DNA of 64,000 nucleotides from Streptomyces sp. SID8374 (GCF_009865135.1 NZ_WWGH01000002.1:1178001-1242000), one strand, 5' to 3'. Shown: positions 37,514 to 46,873, counted from the first letter of the stretch. Translations and numbers: made by a program. The notes: generated by a model from the letters alone, not told the origin.

Positions 37514-38245
37514 GTGTCCACCTCCATACGCCCGCGCACCGTCCGCCGCAGCGTCGGCGTCGTCGCCGCCGCGACGGCCGCCATCCTCGTTCTCGCCGCC
37601 CCGGCCTCCGCGCATGTGGAGGTCGCGTCCGAGGGCGCCCAGGCGCTCGCCGAGAACGTCACGCTGAACTTCGACGCGGCGACCGAGTCCGACTCCGCGG
37701 GCATCACCAAGCTGGAGGTGTTCCTCCCCAAGGGGATCGCGCCCGCCGATGTCACCTACGGAGAGGGCCCCACCGGCTGGAAGCTCGCCCCGACCGAGAA
37801 GGGCTTCACCGTGTCGGGCCCGGCCGTGGCCGTCGGCAAGGACGTCACGTACTCCGTCGTCGTCCGGCAGCTGCCGGACGCGAAGTCGCTGGTGTTCAAG
37901 ACGCTCCAGACGTACGACGACGGGCGCGTCGACCGCTGGATCGAACTGGAGGAGTCCAGCGGCGGCGGGCACGGACACTCCGCGCCGGTGCTGGAGCTGA
38001 AGGAGGCGGCCCCGGGCGCCCAGCCGGTCGACCCCACCCCGACCGCGCCCCCCTCGCCGTCCGCCCCGCCCACCACCGAACCCGCGGACGCGAAGCCGAC
38101 GGCGTCGGACCGGCCGATGGTCAGGGCCGAGGAGGACGGCGACTCGTCGCCCGCCCTGCCGATCGGCATCGCCGTCGCCGTACTGGCTCTGGCGGGCGGC
38201 GGTCTGTGGTGGTTCCTCAAGCGCCGTCGCGGCGGCACCGCCTGA
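37514..38245 (+). CDS. YcnI-like DUF1775 secreted membrane-anchored protein
   Basis: 243 residues. A signal peptide ends PASA, so the mature protein starts HVEVAS; this N-terminal histidine is the copper ligand in B. subtilis YcnI. A DUF1775 beta-sandwich (to about 150) with VTYGEGPTGWKL follows, then a Pro/Thr-rich stalk, one membrane helix near the C-terminus and an RRR anchor. It faces the outside and probably binds Cu(II). GTG 37514 has GGGAG eight bases upstream. Family members are often beside copper genes such as ycnJ, but none is next to it here. Confidence 0.87.
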   Translation: MSTSIRPRTVRRSVGVVAAATAAILVLAAPASAHVEVASEGAQALAENVTLNFDAATESDSAGITKLEVFLPKGIAPADVTYGEGPTGWKLAPTEKGFTVSGPAVAVGKDVTYSVVVRQLPDAKSLVFKTLQTYDDGRVDRWIELEESSGGGHGHSAPVLELKEAAPGAQPVDPTPTAPPSPSAPPTTEPADAKPTASDRPMVRAEEDGDSSPALPIGIAVAVLALAGGGLWWFLKRRRGGTA

Positions 38246-38354
38246 CCCGCCCGGCCCCACGGCCCCTGCCCCCGGGGCGGTGGGACTCGCGGTCGGGCCG
38301 TACGCCCGCGACCGGAGTCCCGCGGGGGGCGGGGGTCCCGGTCGCGGCGGATGC

Positions 38355-38369
38355 AGGTTAGCCTTACCT
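38355..38369. promoter_or_regulatory. Iron box (DmdR1/IdeR-type operator)
   Basis: AGGTTAGCCTTACCT matches the core of the actinobacterial DtxR-family operator (AGGTTAGGCTAACCT): half-sites AGGTTAG and CTTACCT. It lies 74 bases before the GTG of the first ABC gene. Fe(II)-loaded DmdR1 should repress the cluster that follows. Confidence 0.85.
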
Positions 38370-38442
38370 CTGTTTGGCTGGAGACGAGTGGCTGGAAGTC
38401 GCCCCTTCTCCCTTGTCCGGTACACGCTAGAGGAGCAGGTGA

Positions 38443-40131
38443 GTGGGGGCTGACAGGTCCGGGCGCGGTGTCATCCGCCGTGCCGTCGCCGGGCAGCGCC
38501 GGGACGTCGTCGTCGGTTCGCTGCTGGGCGCCGCCCATCAGACCGGCGAAGCGCTCGTCCCCGTACTCATCGGCCTGATCGTCGACCGTGCCGTGGTCCG
38601 CCCCGACGGGGGAGCGCTCGCCCTCTGGCTGGTCGTCCTCGCCGTCGTCTACGCGATGCTCTCGTACGGCTTCCGCTTCGGCGCCCGGGCCGGTGAGCGC
38701 GCCGCCGAACAGGCCGCGCACCAGCTGCGCCTCGATGTCGTACGCCGGGTCCTCGCCCCGCACGGCGGCGCCGAGGCCGGACGGCCGCCCGGCGCCCTGG
38801 TCAACGTGGCCACCGAGGACGCCCGGCGGGTCGGGGCCTTCAACATGGCCCTCACCCTCGGCATCGCCGCCGTCGTCGGCGTGGTCGCGGGCGCGGTCCT
38901 CCTGCTCCGCGCCTCCGTCCCCCTCGGGCTCCTCGTCCTGATCGGCGCCCCGGTCCTCATGGCGCTCGGCCACTACCTCGCCCGCCCCCTGGAACACCGC
39001 AGCCAGGCCGAACAGGAGCGCGCCGCCCACGCCTCCGGGGTCGCGGCCGACCTGGTCGCCGGGGTCCGCGTACTCAAGGGGCTCCGGGCCGAGCGCGCCG
39101 CCGTCACCCGTTACCGCTCCACCAGCCAGGCCTCCCGCGAGGCCAACGTGCGCGCCGCCCGCGCCGCCGCACTCCAGACCGGCCTGATGCTCACCCTCAC
39201 CGGTGCCTTCATCGCCCTGGTCGCCCTCGTCGGCGGCCGCCTGGTGCTCAGCGGCTCCATCGGCCTCGGCGCCCTCGTCTCCGCCGTCGGCCTCGCCCTC
39301 TTCCTGCCCGGCCCGATCGCCGTACTGGCCTGGGTCGGCGCCGAACTCGCCAAGGCCCGCGCCTCCGCCGCCCGCATCGCCGACGTACTGGCCGCGCCCG
39401 GCGGGACCACCGGCGGCACCACGGAGCCCGGCCCCTCCTCCGGCGAGCTGCGCCTGCACCGCCTCGGCCACGCCGGGCTCCACGGGATCGACCTCACCGT
39501 CCGGCCCGGCGAACACCTCGGCATCGTCGTCACCGACACCGCCGACGCGGCCACCCTGCTCCACTGCCTGGCCCGTCGCTGCGACCCGGACCAGGGACAC
39601 GTCGCACTCGACGGCACACCGGTCACCGAACTCGCCCCGGCCGCCCTGCGCTCCGCCCTGCTGGTGGCCGAGCACGACGCCCAGCTCTTCGACGGCACCC
39701 TCCTCGACAACGTGACGGCCGCCGCCCCGGCCGGAGCCGACCCGCAGCCGGCCATGGACGCCGCCGCCGTCGACGAGGTCGCCGCCACCCTCCCCGGCGG
39801 CACCGCGGGGCGGATCGGCGAGCGCGGCAGCTCCCTCTCCGGCGGCCAGCGCCAGCGCGTCGCCCTGGCCCGCGCGCTCGCCGCCGACCGCCCGGTCCTC
39901 GTCGTCCACGACCCGACCACCGCCGTCGACGCCGCCACCGAGGCGCGGATCGCCACCGGCATCCGCCGCGCCCGCACCGGCCGCACCACGGTCCTGGTCA
40001 CCAGCAGCCCCGCGCTCCTCGCCGCCACCGACCGGGTCGTCCTCATCGACGGCGGCACCGTCACCGCCGAGGCCCCGCACGAGGACCTCGTACGCGACCA
40101 TCCCGTCTACCGCTCGGCGGTGCTCACATGA
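38443..40131 (+). CDS. Exporter-fold ABC half-transporter with a degenerate ATPase domain (partner A)
   Basis: 562 residues. An ABC1-type transmembrane domain with six helices (residues 1-310) is fused to a nucleotide-binding domain. That domain keeps the signature LSGGQRQR (465-472) but has lost the rest: the Walker A position reads VVTDTADAAT (362-371) with no GxxGxGKS lysine, the Walker B Asp is H489, the catalytic Glu is D490 and the switch His is S521. It cannot hydrolyse ATP at its own site but can offer its signature to the partner. AGGAG precedes GTG 38443. It overlaps the next gene (ATGA) and lies under an iron box, so it is probably half of an IrtAB-like siderophore or iron transporter. 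Confidence 0.88.
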   Translation: MGADRSGRGVIRRAVAGQRRDVVVGSLLGAAHQTGEALVPVLIGLIVDRAVVRPDGGALALWLVVLAVVYAMLSYGFRFGARAGERAAEQAAHQLRLDVVRRVLAPHGGAEAGRPPGALVNVATEDARRVGAFNMALTLGIAAVVGVVAGAVLLLRASVPLGLLVLIGAPVLMALGHYLARPLEHRSQAEQERAAHASGVAADLVAGVRVLKGLRAERAAVTRYRSTSQASREANVRAARAAALQTGLMLTLTGAFIALVALVGGRLVLSGSIGLGALVSAVGLALFLPGPIAVLAWVGAELAKARASAARIADVLAAPGGTTGGTTEPGPSSGELRLHRLGHAGLHGIDLTVRPGEHLGIVVTDTADAATLLHCLARRCDPDQGHVALDGTPVTELAPAALRSALLVAEHDAQLFDGTLLDNVTAAAPAGADPQPAMDAAAVDEVAATLPGGTAGRIGERGSSLSGGQRQRVALARALAADRPVLVVHDPTTAVDAATEARIATGIRRARTGRTTVLVTSSPALLAATDRVVLIDGGTVTAEAPHEDLVRDHPVYRSAVLT

Positions 40132-41996
40132 CCACGCCATCGGGCATACCGGGCGCAGCCGACGACAGCGCCGAGCTGCTGCCCATCGCCACCGGCGCCC
40201 GCACCCGGGCCGCCCTGCGCACCCTGATCCGCCCCCACCGGGGCCGCGCGATCCTGGGCCTGGGCGTGCTGGTCGGCGCGACCGCCGTCGGGCTCCTGGT
40301 CCAGCCGCTGCTGGGCCGCATCGTCGACATCGTTGCCGACGGCCGCCCCGCCGACGCCCTCACCCTGCCGGTGGTTCTCCTGGTGGCGGTCGCCGTCGTC
40401 CAGGGCCTCACCACCACGCTCGGGCTCACCCAGATCGCCCGGCTCGGCGAGACCGTACTGGCCCGGCTGCGCGAGCAGTTCGTCGAACGCGCCCTCCAAC
40501 TCCCCGCCGACCGCCTGGAACGTGCCGGGGCCGGCGACCTCACCGCCCGGGTCACCGGCGACGTCGCCCGGGTCGCGGAGGCCGTCCGCTCGGCCCTGCC
40601 CGAGATGGCCCGCTCGGTCCTCGCGATCGTGCTGACCCTCGGGGCGATGGCCCTGCTGGACGTACGGTTCCTCCTCGCCGCGCTCCTCGCCGTACCGGTC
40701 CAGGCGCTCACGGCACGTTGGTACGTACGCCGGGCCACCACCGTCTACGCCGACCAGCGGGTCGCCAACGGGGCCCAGCAGCAACAGCTCCTGGAGACCA
40801 TCGGGGGAGCGGTGACCGTACGCGGCCACCGGCTGGAGGAGCAGCACACCGAGAAGAGCGCGGCCCGCTCGCGCAAGGCCGTCGAACTGACCATGCGCAG
40901 CGTCCACCTGGTGCTGGGCTTCTACGCGCGCCTGCACATCGCGGAGTACATCGGGCTGGCCGCCGTCCTGGTCACCGGGTTCTTCCTGGTCCGCGACGGA
41001 TCCGTCTCGATCGGTACGGCGACGGCCGCCGCCCTCTACTTCCACAGCCTGTTCGGACCCGTCAACGCGGCCCTCGTCCTCCTTGACGACGCCCAGTCGG
41101 CTGCGGCCGGGCTGGCGCGGCTGGTCGGGGTGACCGACCTGGAGGAGAGCGCGGTACGGCTGCCGCACCAGCGGGCGGAGACGGAGGCGGAGGCCGGGAC
41201 CGCGCCCGGGACCACACCCGGGGCCGGACCCCAGGCCGCGCCCGAGACCGGGACCGACGCTGCGACGCCCGCGCCCGCCGTCACCGTCGATGCCGTGAGC
41301 CACGCGTACGGCCCCGGCCGCACCGTCCTCCACGATGTCTCCCTCACCCTCCGCGCGGGTGAACACGTGGCCCTGGTCGGGACCAGCGGCGCCGGGAAGT
41401 CCACCCTCGCCCGGCTCGTCGCGGGCGTCCAGCAACCCACCGGCGGCACGGTCTCCGTAGCGGCGGCGGGAGAGACAGGGCCCTCCGTCGTCCTGGTCAC
41501 CCAAGAGGTCCACGTCTTCACCGGCACCCTCGCCGACGACCTCCGCCTCGCCCGCCCCGACGCCACCGACGACGACCTCCGTACCGCCCTCGCCACCGTG
41601 CACGCCCTGGAGTGGGCCGAGGCCCTGCCCGACGGGCTCGCCACCGTCGTAGGGGAGGGCGGTCACCGCCTCGACCCCGCCCGCGCCCAGCAACTCGCCC
41701 TCGCCCGGCTCGTCCTGGCCGACCCCCCGGTCGCCGTCCTCGACGAGGCGACCGCCGAGGCGGGCAGCGCGGGCGCCCGGACCCTGGAGCGCTCCGCCGA
41801 GGCCGCGCTCTCCGGCCGCACCGCCCTGGTCGTCGCCCACCGCCTCACCCAGGCCGTCGCCGCCGACCGGATCGTGGTGCTGGAGGCCGGCCGGGTCGTC
41901 GAGAGCGGCACCCACGACGAACTGCGCACCGCCGACGGCCCGTACGCGGCGCTCTGGCACGCCTGGTCCGGCAGCCGCGCCGCGCCCCACCTCTGA
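40128..41996 (+). CDS. Exporter-fold ABC half-transporter with intact Walker motifs (partner B)
   Basis: 622 residues, six-helix membrane domain plus ATPase domain. Here Walker A is intact (GTSGAGKST, K424), as are Walker B (VLDEA, D539/E540), the Q-loop (LVTQ) and the switch histidine H571. The signature is broken: LSGGQ is replaced by LDPAR (515-519) and the D-loop reads AEAG. This is the mirror image of partner A, so the heterodimer forms one complete site (B Walker with A signature) and one dead site. ATG 40128 overlaps partner A's stop. Mycobacterial IrtAB and yersiniabactin YbtPQ are exporter-fold importers with a similar role. Confidence 0.9.
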   Translation: MTTPSGIPGAADDSAELLPIATGARTRAALRTLIRPHRGRAILGLGVLVGATAVGLLVQPLLGRIVDIVADGRPADALTLPVVLLVAVAVVQGLTTTLGLTQIARLGETVLARLREQFVERALQLPADRLERAGAGDLTARVTGDVARVAEAVRSALPEMARSVLAIVLTLGAMALLDVRFLLAALLAVPVQALTARWYVRRATTVYADQRVANGAQQQQLLETIGGAVTVRGHRLEEQHTEKSAARSRKAVELTMRSVHLVLGFYARLHIAEYIGLAAVLVTGFFLVRDGSVSIGTATAAALYFHSLFGPVNAALVLLDDAQSAAAGLARLVGVTDLEESAVRLPHQRAETEAEAGTAPGTTPGAGPQAAPETGTDAATPAPAVTVDAVSHAYGPGRTVLHDVSLTLRAGEHVALVGTSGAGKSTLARLVAGVQQPTGGTVSVAAAGETGPSVVLVTQEVHVFTGTLADDLRLARPDATDDDLRTALATVHALEWAEALPDGLATVVGEGGHRLDPARAQQLALARLVLADPPVAVLDEATAEAGSAGARTLERSAEAALSGRTALVVAHRLTQAVAADRIVVLEAGRVVESGTHDELRTADGPYAALWHAWSGSRAAPHL

Positions 41997-42050
41997 CCCT
42001 CCAACTCCCCGTCGCCCCCGGCACACCCACCCTCCCGAAGGAATCCCGCC

Positions 42051-43109
42051 ATGTCCCGCATGTTCCAGCGCACCCGGCTGACCGCCGTGGCCGCGTCCGC
42101 CCTGCTGCTGTTCGGAGCCGCCGCCTGCGGGTCGGGCGAGAGCGACGACAAGGCCGCGCCGTCCGCCGACAGCGCGCAGAAGGGGGCCTTCCCGGTCACC
42201 CTCGACCACAAGTACGGCGCCACCACCGTGAAGAACGAGCCGCAGCGCATCGTCACCGTCGGCCTCTCCGACCAGGACGCGGTGCTCGCGCTCGGCAAGG
42301 TCCCGGTCGGCACCACCGAGTGGTTCGGCGAGTTCAAGGGCGCCATCGGCCCCTGGGCCGAGAAGGCGCTCGGCGACAAGGCGCGGCCCACCGTCCTGCA
42401 CGACGACGGCACCGGCCCCCAGGTCGAGAAGATCGCCTCCCTGCGCCCCGACCTGATCCTCGCGCTGTACTCGGGCCTCACCAAGGACCAGTACCGCACC
42501 CTCTCCAAGATCGCCCCGGTCGTCGCCCAGCCGAAGGACGGCGCGGACTGGGGGATCTCCTGGCAGGACCAGACCACCCAGGTCGGCAAGGCCCTGGGCA
42601 AGAGCGACGAGGCGAAGGCGCTGGTCGCCAGAACCGAGAAGTACATCGCCGACGCCGCCGCCGCGCACCCGGAGTTCAAGGGCAAGACCGCCGTCATGGC
42701 GACCCCGTACGAGGGCATGTACGTCTACGGCCCGCAGGACAACCGCTCCCGCGTGCTGACCGGCCTCGGCTTCCAGCTCCCGGCGGACCTCGACAAGGTC
42801 GTCGGCGATGCGTTCGGCGCCAACATCAGCAAGGAGCGCACCGACCTCCTCGACACGGACGCCGTCGCCTGGATCGTCACCGACCCGGACAAGGACGCGA
42901 AGAAGCTCCACGCCGACCCCCTGTACGGAAAGCTGGACGCGGTCAAGGAGGGCCGTGAGGTCATGATCAAGGAAAGCAGCCACTTCGGCAGCGCCATCTC
43001 CTTCGTCACCCCGCTGAGCATCCCGTACACCGTCGACCGCCTGGTCCCGATGCTGGCGGCCGCCGTCGACGGCAAGCCGGACACGAAGGTCGTCCACCCC
43101 GCGTCCTGA
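42051..43109 (+). CDS. Iron-siderophore-binding lipoprotein (FecB/FhuD type)
   Basis: 352 residues. The lipobox FGAAAC puts the lipid on C26. The remainder is a two-lobed type III binding protein (RIVTVGLSDQDAVLALG, IASLRPDLILALYSG). It binds a ferric siderophore outside the membrane and docks on the two FecCD permeases that follow. AAGGAA precedes ATG 42051. The particular siderophore is not shown; no siderophore synthesis gene lies in the window, so it may be an uptake-only system for a remote-encoded or foreign siderophore. Confidence 0.92.
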   Translation: MSRMFQRTRLTAVAASALLLFGAAACGSGESDDKAAPSADSAQKGAFPVTLDHKYGATTVKNEPQRIVTVGLSDQDAVLALGKVPVGTTEWFGEFKGAIGPWAEKALGDKARPTVLHDDGTGPQVEKIASLRPDLILALYSGLTKDQYRTLSKIAPVVAQPKDGADWGISWQDQTTQVGKALGKSDEAKALVARTEKYIADAAAAHPEFKGKTAVMATPYEGMYVYGPQDNRSRVLTGLGFQLPADLDKVVGDAFGANISKERTDLLDTDAVAWIVTDPDKDAKKLHADPLYGKLDAVKEGREVMIKESSHFGSAISFVTPLSIPYTVDRLVPMLAAAVDGKPDTKVVHPAS

Positions 43110-43199
43110 CGCCTCTTCCGGCCCGTCCCGCCCCACGCGGGACGGACCGGGCGCCCTGACCGACCCACCCCTGAGGAACCGGACCGTGGAGCCAGCCCC

Positions 43200-44225
43200 G
43201 TGACCCGCCCCGCCCGATGGCGCCCCGCCCTGCTCGTGGCCGTGCTCGCCGCCGTGCTGGTGGTGCTCTGCCTGCTCTCGCTCGGTCTCGGCGCCCTCCA
43301 GATCCCGCCCGGCGAGGTCCTCAAGGCGCTCGTCGGCCGCCCGACCGGACCCCGTGTCGAGGACGTCATCTGGTCGGTGCGCGTGCCGCGTACGGCCCTG
43401 GGGCTGGCCGCCGGTGCCGCACTCGGGCTCTCCGGCTGTGTGATGCAGGCGCTGACCCGCAACCCGCTGGCCGACCCGGGCATCCTCGGGGTGAGCGCCG
43501 GGGCCGCGTTCGCCATCGTGCTCGCCGCCGGGGTCGCCGGGATCGGCTCGCTGCTCGGCTACATCTGGTTCGCGTTCGCCGGAGCCATGGCGGCGAGCAT
43601 CGTCGTCTATCTGCTGGGGCGGATGGGGCGTTCGGGGTCCACGCCGGTGAAGCTGGCCCTCGCCGGGGTCGCCGTCACCGCCGTGCTCTCCTCGCTGACC
43701 AGCGCCGTCGTCCTCACCGACCCGGCCGCCCTGGACCGCTTCCGCTTCTGGTCGGCGGGCTCGCTCGCCAACCAGGACGCCTCCACCGTGCTGCGCATCC
43801 TGCCCTTCCTCGGCCTCGGCGCCCTCCTCGCGCTGGCGAGCGCCCCCGCCCTCAACAGCCTCGCCCTCGGCGACGACGTGGCCGCATCGCTCGGCCGCAA
43901 GCTCGGCCTCGTCCGCCTCCAGGGCGTCGTCGCCGTCACCCTCCTCACCGGGGCGGCGGTCGCGGTGATCGGCCCCGTCGTCTTCATCGGCCTGGTCGTC
44001 CCGCATGTCGCCCGGGCCCTCGCCCAGTCCGCCGGACTCGGCCCGGACCACCGCTGGCTGCTGCCGCTCTCGGCCGCGCTGGCCGCCGGGCTGCTGCTCG
44101 GGGCGGACGTCCTCGGCCGGGTGATCGCCCGGCCCGTGGAGGTCCAGGCCGGGATCATCGTCGCTTTCATCGGCGGCCCGTTCTTCATCGCCCTGGTCCG
44201 CCGACGCCGGCTCGCGGAGGTATGA
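43200..44225 (+). CDS. FecCD-family siderophore permease
   Basis: 341 residues with about ten membrane segments. RVPRTALGLAAGAALGLSG, MQALTRNPLADPGILGVSAGA and GPVVFIGLVVPHVAR are FecCD/BtuC signatures. It forms half of the importer channel. GTG 43200 follows the lipoprotein by 90 bp, and its stop overlaps the next start (ATGA). Confidence 0.93.
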   Translation: MTRPARWRPALLVAVLAAVLVVLCLLSLGLGALQIPPGEVLKALVGRPTGPRVEDVIWSVRVPRTALGLAAGAALGLSGCVMQALTRNPLADPGILGVSAGAAFAIVLAAGVAGIGSLLGYIWFAFAGAMAASIVVYLLGRMGRSGSTPVKLALAGVAVTAVLSSLTSAVVLTDPAALDRFRFWSAGSLANQDASTVLRILPFLGLGALLALASAPALNSLALGDDVAASLGRKLGLVRLQGVVAVTLLTGAAVAVIGPVVFIGLVVPHVARALAQSAGLGPDHRWLLPLSAALAAGLLLGADVLGRVIARPVEVQAGIIVAFIGGPFFIALVRRRRLAEV

Positions 44226-45295
44226 CCGTGACCACGCCTTCCCTGAGCTCCAAGACCGCTCCCCGCCCCTTCCGGCTGGCCTTCCCGCCCGTCTCCGGCA
44301 CCCTGCGCCCCCGCCAACTCGCCGTCTGCGCGGCCCTCGTGGTCGCCGTGTTCGTGGCGCTGTGCTGGAACGTCTCCATCGGCGAGTACGGCATCCCGCT
44401 CACCGATGTCGCCCGCGCCCTGACCGGTTCCGGCGACCCGGGCACCCTCCTCGTCGTCCAGGAACTGCGGCTGCCCCGCGCCATGACCGGGCTGCTCGCG
44501 GGCCTCGCGTTCGGCATGTCCGGGGCCCTGTTCCAGACGATGACCCGCAACCCGCTCGCCAGCCCCGACATGATCGGCCTCACCCAGGGCGCCGGGACCG
44601 CCGTCGTCGCGGGCATCGTCCTCGGCTGGGACTTCGGCCTCGGCACCCAGGCCCTCGGCCTGCTCGGCGCCCTCGCCAGCGCGCTCCTCGTCTACGGGCT
44701 CGCCTGGCGGCGCGGCACCACCGGCTACCGCATCATCCTCGTCGGCATCGGCGTCTCCTGGGTCTGCCTCAGCATCACCGACTTCCTGCTCGCCCGGGGC
44801 GGCCGCTTCCAGGCACAGGCCGCGCTCGGCTGGCTCGTCGGCAACCTCAACGGCCGCGACTGGCAGCAGGCCGCGCCCCTGGCCGCCTCGCTCGTCGTGC
44901 TGGTGCCCGCCGCCCTGCTGATCGGCCGGCTGATGCGTACGCTGCAACTCGGCGACGACGTCGCCAAGGGGCTCGGCACCCGCGTCCAGGCCGTCCGCCT
45001 CACCGTCCTGCTCACCGGCGTCGGCCTGGTCGCCTTCGCCACGGCGGCCGCAGGGCCCGTCGCGTTCGTGGCGCTCGCGGCCCCGCAGATCGCGCAGCGC
45101 CTCTGCCGTACGGCCTGGCCGCCGCCGCTCGCCGGCGGACTCACCGGCGCCGCCATCGTCCTCGCGTCCGACGTCCTGGCACGCGAACTGATCCCCGGCA
45201 CCGAACTGCCCGTCGGGATCGTCACCGGAGTGCTCGGCGCCCCGGTGCTGCTCTGGCTGCTCATCCGCGTCAACCGCGCGGGCTCAGGAGGCTGA
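44222..45295 (+). CDS. FecCD-family siderophore permease, second subunit
   Basis: 357 residues. A 35-residue cytoplasmic tail precedes about ten membrane segments; LRLPRAMTGLLAGLAFGMSG, MTRNPLASPDMIGLTQGAG and GPVAFVALAAPQIA are the family signatures. It pairs with the preceding permease. ATG 44222 overlaps that gene's stop. The ATPase gene starts three bases after its stop. Confidence 0.93.
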   Translation: MTVTTPSLSSKTAPRPFRLAFPPVSGTLRPRQLAVCAALVVAVFVALCWNVSIGEYGIPLTDVARALTGSGDPGTLLVVQELRLPRAMTGLLAGLAFGMSGALFQTMTRNPLASPDMIGLTQGAGTAVVAGIVLGWDFGLGTQALGLLGALASALLVYGLAWRRGTTGYRIILVGIGVSWVCLSITDFLLARGGRFQAQAALGWLVGNLNGRDWQQAAPLAASLVVLVPAALLIGRLMRTLQLGDDVAKGLGTRVQAVRLTVLLTGVGLVAFATAAAGPVAFVALAAPQIAQRLCRTAWPPPLAGGLTGAAIVLASDVLARELIPGTELPVGIVTGVLGAPVLLWLLIRVNRAGSGG

Positions 45296-45298
45296 CCG

Positions 45299-46132
45299 AT
45301 GTCCACCGCCGAACCCGACCTGAGGGCACAGGACTTGCACCTCGGATACGACGACCGGGCCGTCGTATCCGGCCTCGACCTGGCGGTCCCGCCCGGCCGG
45401 ATCACCGCCATCGTCGGCGCCAACGCCTGCGGGAAGTCGACCCTGTTGCGCGCCCTGGCCCGGCTGCTGGCCCCGCGCGAAGGAGCGGTCAGTCTGGACG
45501 GCCGGGCCCTGCACGCCATCCCCACCCGGGAGTTGGCCCAGCAGCTCGGCATCCTCCCGCAGTCACCCGTCGCCCCCGAGGGCCTCACCGTCATCGACCT
45601 GGTGAACCGGGGCCGCTCCCCGCACCAGACGTGGTGGCGGCAGTGGACCAAGGCGGACGAGCAGGCGGTGCACGACGCGCTCGCCGCCACCGGCACCACC
45701 GACCTGGCCGACCGTGCGGTGGACGAACTCTCCGGCGGCCAGCGCCAGCGCGCCTGGATCGCCATGGCCGTCGCCCAGGGCACCCCGGTCCTCCTCCTCG
45801 ACGAGCCGACGACGTACCTCGACCTCGCCCATCAGATCGACGTCCTGGACCTCGTCGTCGACCTCAACCGCCGCGAGGGACGCACGATCGTCATGGTCCT
45901 GCACGACCTCAACCAGGCCTGCCGGTACGCCGATCACGTCATCGCGATGAAGAAGGGCAGCATCGTCGCCGAGGGCGCCCCCGCCGACGTCATCACCGCC
46001 GCCACCGTCGAGGACGTCTTCGGCCTCCGCTGCCAGGTCACCACGGACCCGGTCAGCCGCACCCCGCTGGTGATCCCGGTCGGCCGCCACCACACCCCGG
46101 AGCCGGACGGGCCCGGGAAGACACTCGCCTGA
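45299..46132 (+). CDS. FecE-type ATPase of the siderophore importer
   Basis: 277 residues. All ATPase motifs are intact: Walker A GANACGKST, signature LSGGQRQR, Walker B VLLLDEPT and H-loop VLHDLNQA. It powers the FecCD permeases for ferric-siderophore import. It is the last gene of the cluster and is followed by a hairpin. Confidence 0.93.
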   Translation: MSTAEPDLRAQDLHLGYDDRAVVSGLDLAVPPGRITAIVGANACGKSTLLRALARLLAPREGAVSLDGRALHAIPTRELAQQLGILPQSPVAPEGLTVIDLVNRGRSPHQTWWRQWTKADEQAVHDALAATGTTDLADRAVDELSGGQRQRAWIAMAVAQGTPVLLLDEPTTYLDLAHQIDVLDLVVDLNRREGRTIVMVLHDLNQACRYADHVIAMKKGSIVAEGAPADVITAATVEDVFGLRCQVTTDPVSRTPLVIPVGRHHTPEPDGPGKTLA

Positions 46133-46133
46133 C

Positions 46134-46168
46134 GGGCTGCCGTACACGTCGCACGCGTACGGCAGCCC
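46134..46168. terminator. Bidirectional hairpin terminator
   Basis: GGGCTGCCGTAC (46134-46145) pairs with GTACGGCAGCCC (46157-46168) with an 11-base loop, starting two bases after the ATPase stop and ending just before the convergent gene. Confidence 0.75.
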
Positions 46169-46177
46169 GCCCCGGCT

Positions 46178-46648
46178 TCAGATGCCGGCCGACGCCATCT
46201 CGATGATGGAGCGGTAGTACGCCGCCGTCGAGACCACGCACGCCCGGTAGGTGCGGTTGTCCTTCACCACCAGGAAGTAGTCCCGCAGGTTCTTCCAGTA
46301 TTGGACCAGATAGCCGAGACCGGGCACGAAGCCCGGCGGCCGGGGCACCAGGGAGAAGGCCTCGGAACAGTGGAGGATGCGCTCGGTGGCCTGCGAGAGT
46401 ACGTCGGCGACCTCGGCGTTCATGTTCCAGCCGGCGGCCAGCTGCGGCGTCCAGATCGCGCCCGCGATCTCCCTCAGGTGCTCCTGCTCCTCGGGCGTCG
46501 GATCGGCCTGGATCCGCAGGACCTGCACCGAGGGCGCGGTGCCGCTGTTCCCCGTTGCCAGGGCGGGTGCGGCCGCGCCGACGGCGAGGAGAGCCCCGGA
46601 CAGCGCGAGCGCCATCGCCGGAATCGTCGCGGCCTTACGTCTTCTCAT
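46178..46648 (-). CDS. Small secreted protein of unknown function
   Basis: 156 residues. ATG 46648 has GAGGGGAC upstream. The RRRK start and alanine-rich stretch up to APALA form a signal peptide. The mature part is helical (TPEEQEHLREIAGAIWTPQL, then QYWKNLRDYFLVVKDNRTY) and holds two cysteines that could form one disulphide. I recognise no domain. It converges on the iron cluster. Confidence 0.7.
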   Translation of the reverse strand: MRRRKAATIPAMALALSGALLAVGAAAPALATGNSGTAPSVQVLRIQADPTPEEQEHLREIAGAIWTPQLAAGWNMNAEVADVLSQATERILHCSEAFSLVPRPPGFVPGLGYLVQYWKNLRDYFLVVKDNRTYRACVVSTAAYYRSIIEMASAGI

Positions 46649-46873
46649 GATGCGTCCCCTCACGATCGCCCACCGTGTCGGCGGAGCTGCGTACGGTCAC
46701 TTACGCGAAGTGACGCTGGCACGGCGCCCGTTGCCCGTCAACGGCGCCTGATCGGCCGTTCAGGAAGTGCCGCACGACCCCCTTGCGTCATTCGGCAGGC
46801 ACCCGGTGGATCACCCGGAATGGCCCACCGCACCGAACCGTGATTGGCCCGGGAATCCGCGCCAATCCCTTCA

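Noticed and set aside
40107..44051. A 1314-codon minus-strand frame opposite the iron cluster
   Set aside because: Antisense shadow of the ABC genes and of the lipoprotein, rich in Gly/Asp/Arg without any family signature.
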